Part shown: positions 5,384 through 7,053 of the stretch, piece by piece
Layout: each line of letters starts with the position of its first letter
How positions within the stretch are numbered: position 1 is the stretch's first letter
Assembly: GCA_020847555.1 (NCBI GenBank)
Contig: JADLBT010000325.1
Coordinates: forward strand, 1 to 7,053
Reading direction: 5' to 3'
Length of the DNA: 7,053 nt
Source of the DNA: Gemmataceae bacterium
GTDB lineage: Bacteria > Planctomycetota > Planctomycetia > Gemmatales > Gemmataceae
The notes under the pieces: generated by a model
Databases searched by the model: none
What the model saw: the letters and a program-made list of their open reading frames with translations, nothing else
What the model was told of the DNA's origin: nothing
Program-made: the position numbers and the translations under genes

Positions 5384-5467
5384 GTGACAGGGTGACCAGG
5401 TGACCGGAGCCCAGGCCCACGGGGCGTTACCCGTGGGCTTTCTTCGGTCACCTGGTCACGTTGTCAC
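5384..5467. repeat. Nested inverted repeat between lipoprotein gene and ppk1
   Basis: GTGACCAGGTGACCG (5392-5406) is a perfect reverse complement of 5445-5459, 15 bp per arm. Flanking GTGACA (5384-5389) again matches TGTCAC (5462-5467). Within the left arm GTGACC occurs twice in tandem. The intrinsic terminator hairpin sits inside the loop. The right outer arm contains the ppk1 stop codon (TGA at 5466-5464), so the ppk1 mRNA ends inside this structure. On the minus strand there is no U-run after the stem. Confidence 0.8.
5415..5444 (+). terminator. Intrinsic terminator of the lipoprotein gene
   Basis: GCCCACGGG (5415-5423) and CCCGTGGGC (5430-5438) form a perfect 9-bp stem with loop GCGTTA, followed directly by TTTCTT. 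It begins 40 bases after the lipoprotein stop. The U-run is on the plus-strand side only, so it terminates that gene rather than ppk1. Confidence 0.8.
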
Positions 5468-7053
5468 TTCTTCGCCGTCCCCCGGCGGGCCTTGCCGCGC
5501 TGCGGCCGGGCGACGACCGGCGGCGGGGCCGGGATGGGCGTTTCGTTGAGTCGGCGCTGCGCGTTCTGGGTGGCGATCTCCAGGAAACGCTCCTGACTGC
5601 GCACGACCGGCTGCCCCGGCTCCGGCACGAGGCGCCGGTAACTCCCGTCCGGCAGCAGTTCCCGCGCCTTGCAGTTGTCCGCCAGCGACGTCGCCAGGAT
5701 CTCCTTGATCACCCGCTGCTTCAGGTCCGGCACCTCGACCGGGAAGATCACCTCCACCCGGCGGCTCAGGTTGCGGTCCATCCAGTCGGCCGACCCGATG
5801 TACACCTGCGGGTCGCCGTTGTTCTCGAAGTAGAAGATGCGGCTGTGTTCGAGGAAGCGATCGACGATCGACACGACGCGGATGTTCTCGCTCACTCCCG
5901 GCACCTGCGGGCGCAGGGCGCAGATGCCGCGGCAGATCAGGTCGATCTTGACCCCCGCCTGGCTGGCCCGGTACAGCGCCTGCACGACTGCCGGTTCCAG
6001 CAGGCCGTTGATCTTCGCGATCACCCGGCCGGGCCGACCGGCCCGTTGGTTGGCCGCCTCCTGCTCCAGCCTCTCGATCACGAACGCCTGCATTCGGCTC
6101 GGCGCCACGATCAGCTTGCGCCACTGCGGCAGCTCGCAGTACCCGGTCAGGTAGTTGAACAGGGCCGAGGCGTCCTCGCAGAAGTCCGGGTGGCAGGTGA
6201 AGTACCCCAGGTCGGTGTAGATGCGCGCCGTCTGCGGGTTGTAGTTGCCGGTCGCGAGGTGGACGTACCGGCGGATGCCGTCCTCCTCCCGGCGCACCAC
6301 CAGCGCCACCTTGCAGTGCGTCTTCAGCCCGACGAACCCGAACACGACGTGGACGCCAGCCTTCTCCAGCTCGCGCGCCCAAAGGATGTTGCGCTCCTCG
6401 TCGAGCCGGGCTTTCAGCTCGATGATCGCCGTCACCTGCTTGCCGTTGTCGGCCGCCCGCTGCAGAGCCCGGACGACGGGAGAGTCGCTGCTCGTCCGGT
6501 ACAGCGTCTGCTTGATCGCCAGGACGCGCTCGTCCGCGGCGGCGGTCTCGATGAAGTCGGTGACCGGGCCGAACGACTCGTAGGGGTGGTGAACGAGAAT
6601 GTCGCGCGCCCGGATGGCTGCCCAGACACTGCTCGCCTGGACGAACTCCGGCACCGGCTGCGGGACGAACGGCGGGTCGCGGAGCTGGGCGTACCCGGGC
6701 AGGCCGTGGAGTTGAAACAGCCCGGTCAGGTCGAGCAGGCCCGGCACCCGGAAGACGTCGGGCGGATCCAGGTCGAGCGCCTCCATCAGGAGTTGCTCGA
6801 CCTCGGCCGAGGCGTCGGCCTCGATCTCCAGCCGGACGGCGTCGCCGCGCCGCCGCTTGCGCACCTCCTCCTCGATCGCCTTGAGGAGATCTTCCACCTC
6901 CTCGTCGTCGATCTCGTACTCGCTGTTGCGCGTCACCCGGAAGACGGTCGCGCCGAGGATCTCCATGCCCGGAAACAGTTCCGGCATGTGGATGCGGATG
7001 ACCGTCTCCAGCGAGGTGAAGACGTGCCCCCTCACCCCCAACCCCTCTCCCCC
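5464..7053 (-). CDS. ppk1: Polyphosphate kinase 1, C-terminal three quarters (5' end outside window)
   Basis: It reversibly polymerises the ATP gamma-phosphate into inorganic polyphosphate. The frame is open to the window edge and 529 codons are visible. Alignment from memory to E. coli PPK1 (688 aa) puts about 190 residues beyond the edge. The visible part starts in the head domain (LFPGMEILG 26-34, FRVTRNSEYE 38-47, acidic DDEEVEDLL 49-57) and continues through both phospholipase-D-like catalytic domains. The phosphorylated His is His246 in GLKTHCK (E. coli His435), followed 19 residues later by His265 in YVHLATGNYN (E. coli His454). His403 in FLEHSRI matches the second catalytic His (E. 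coli His592). PYESF (157-161) and SSADWMDRN (E. coli) / GSADWMDRN (420-428) are also present. The C-terminus adds a Pro-rich then Arg/Lys-rich tail (about 505-529). The first codons are repeat-derived (see the edge repeat), so no true start can be named. Confidence 0.95.
   Translation of the reverse strand, partial: GGEGLGVRGHVFTSLETVIRIHMPELFPGMEILGATVFRVTRNSEYEIDDEEVEDLLKAIEEEVRKRRRGDAVRLEIEADASAEVEQLLMEALDLDPPDVFRVPGLLDLTGLFQLHGLPGYAQLRDPPFVPQPVPEFVQASSVWAAIRARDILVHHPYESFGPVTDFIETAAADERVLAIKQTLYRTSSDSPVVRALQRAADNGKQVTAIIELKARLDEERNILWARELEKAGVHVVFGFVGLKTHCKVALVVRREEDGIRRYVHLATGNYNPQTARIYTDLGYFTCHPDFCEDASALFNYLTGYCELPQWRKLIVAPSRMQAFVIERLEQEAANQRAGRPGRVIAKINGLLEPAVVQALYRASQAGVKIDLICRGICALRPQVPGVSENIRVVSIVDRFLEHSRIFYFENNGDPQVYIGSADWMDRNLSRRVEVIFPVEVPDLKQRVIKEILATSLADNCKARELLPDGSYRRLVPEPGQPVVRSQERFLEIATQNAQRRLNETPIPAPPPVVARPQRGKARRGTAKK
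7027..7053. repeat. C-rich repeat at the window edge, in frame with ppk1
   Basis: The last bases are a C-rich run with the pattern CCCCTCACCCCCAACCCC followed by TCTCCCCC. From memory this is a widely dispersed bacterial repeat, often seen translated as GEGLGVRG or NPSPTRGEG at the ends of predicted proteins. On the minus strand it reads GGEGLGVRG directly into the conserved ppk1 segment HVFTSLETVI with no stop. The window stops inside it, so its full length is unknown. Confidence 0.6.

Noticed and set aside
5068..5451. Minus-strand 127-codon frame over the lipoprotein gene
   Set aside because: It overlaps a gene with a lipobox, ribosome site and terminator, and would itself begin inside the nested inverted repeat. 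No family resemblance is seen.
5456..6382. Alternative minus-strand frame within ppk1
   Set aside because: It is a shifted-frame shadow of ppk1, rich in Gly/Ala/Arg, while the true frame has the catalytic histidine motifs.
1..7053. tRNA, rRNA, CRISPR array, transposase or toxin-antitoxin pair
   Set aside because: I looked for these on both strands and saw no regular repeat-spacer pattern, cloverleaf, or transposase, toxin or antitoxin motif.

Overview
The window is a GC-rich bacterial chromosomal segment with six recognisable protein genes and no RNA gene, CRISPR array or transposase that I can see. Composition, the short Pro-rich lipoprotein, the signal-peptide-like extension on the DedA protein and the many intergenic palindromes suggest a planctomycete, perhaps Gemmata-like. 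This is an impression, not a demonstrated assignment. Both window ends fall inside repeat-like sequence, so the segment may be a complete draft contig bounded by repeats.

Layout. Positions 1-133 hold an edge hairpin with a short TCTTTGCG array, then the RBS of a DedA-family membrane protein (134-1015, +). It converges on three minus-strand genes across a 20-bp-arm palindrome (1034-1096). Read in the direction of transcription these are a sugar-1-phosphate nucleotidyltransferase (4799-4101), methylenetetrahydrofolate reductase metF (3813-2902, TTG start) and an exported gamma-glutamyltransferase ggt (2784-1102). The gap between the nucleotidyltransferase and metF holds a roughly 98-bp near-palindrome, a predicted sigma70-type promoter and a terminator-like hairpin in the metF leader. 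The 117-bp gap between metF and ggt holds another perfect hairpin. A divergent 290-bp spacer (4800-5089) carries a likely promoter for the nucleotidyltransferase. On the other side it has a hairpin displaying a Shine-Dalgarno sequence ahead of a possible 27-codon leader ORF, followed by a 94-aa lipoprotein gene (5090-5374, +). That gene ends at a clear intrinsic terminator nested in a larger 15-bp-arm inverted repeat. The end of polyphosphate kinase ppk1 (5464 to beyond 7053, -) runs into this repeat.

The genes do not form an obvious pathway. They look like housekeeping functions: membrane lipid transport or homeostasis, cell-envelope sugar activation, one-carbon metabolism, periplasmic glutathione or gamma-glutamyl turnover, and polyphosphate synthesis. 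The most interesting material is non-coding. Every intergenic interval carries a substantial palindrome, some placed where they could control transcription. The ppk1 reading frame also runs, without a stop, into a C-rich repeat at the window edge. I found no convincing undescribed multi-gene system here.
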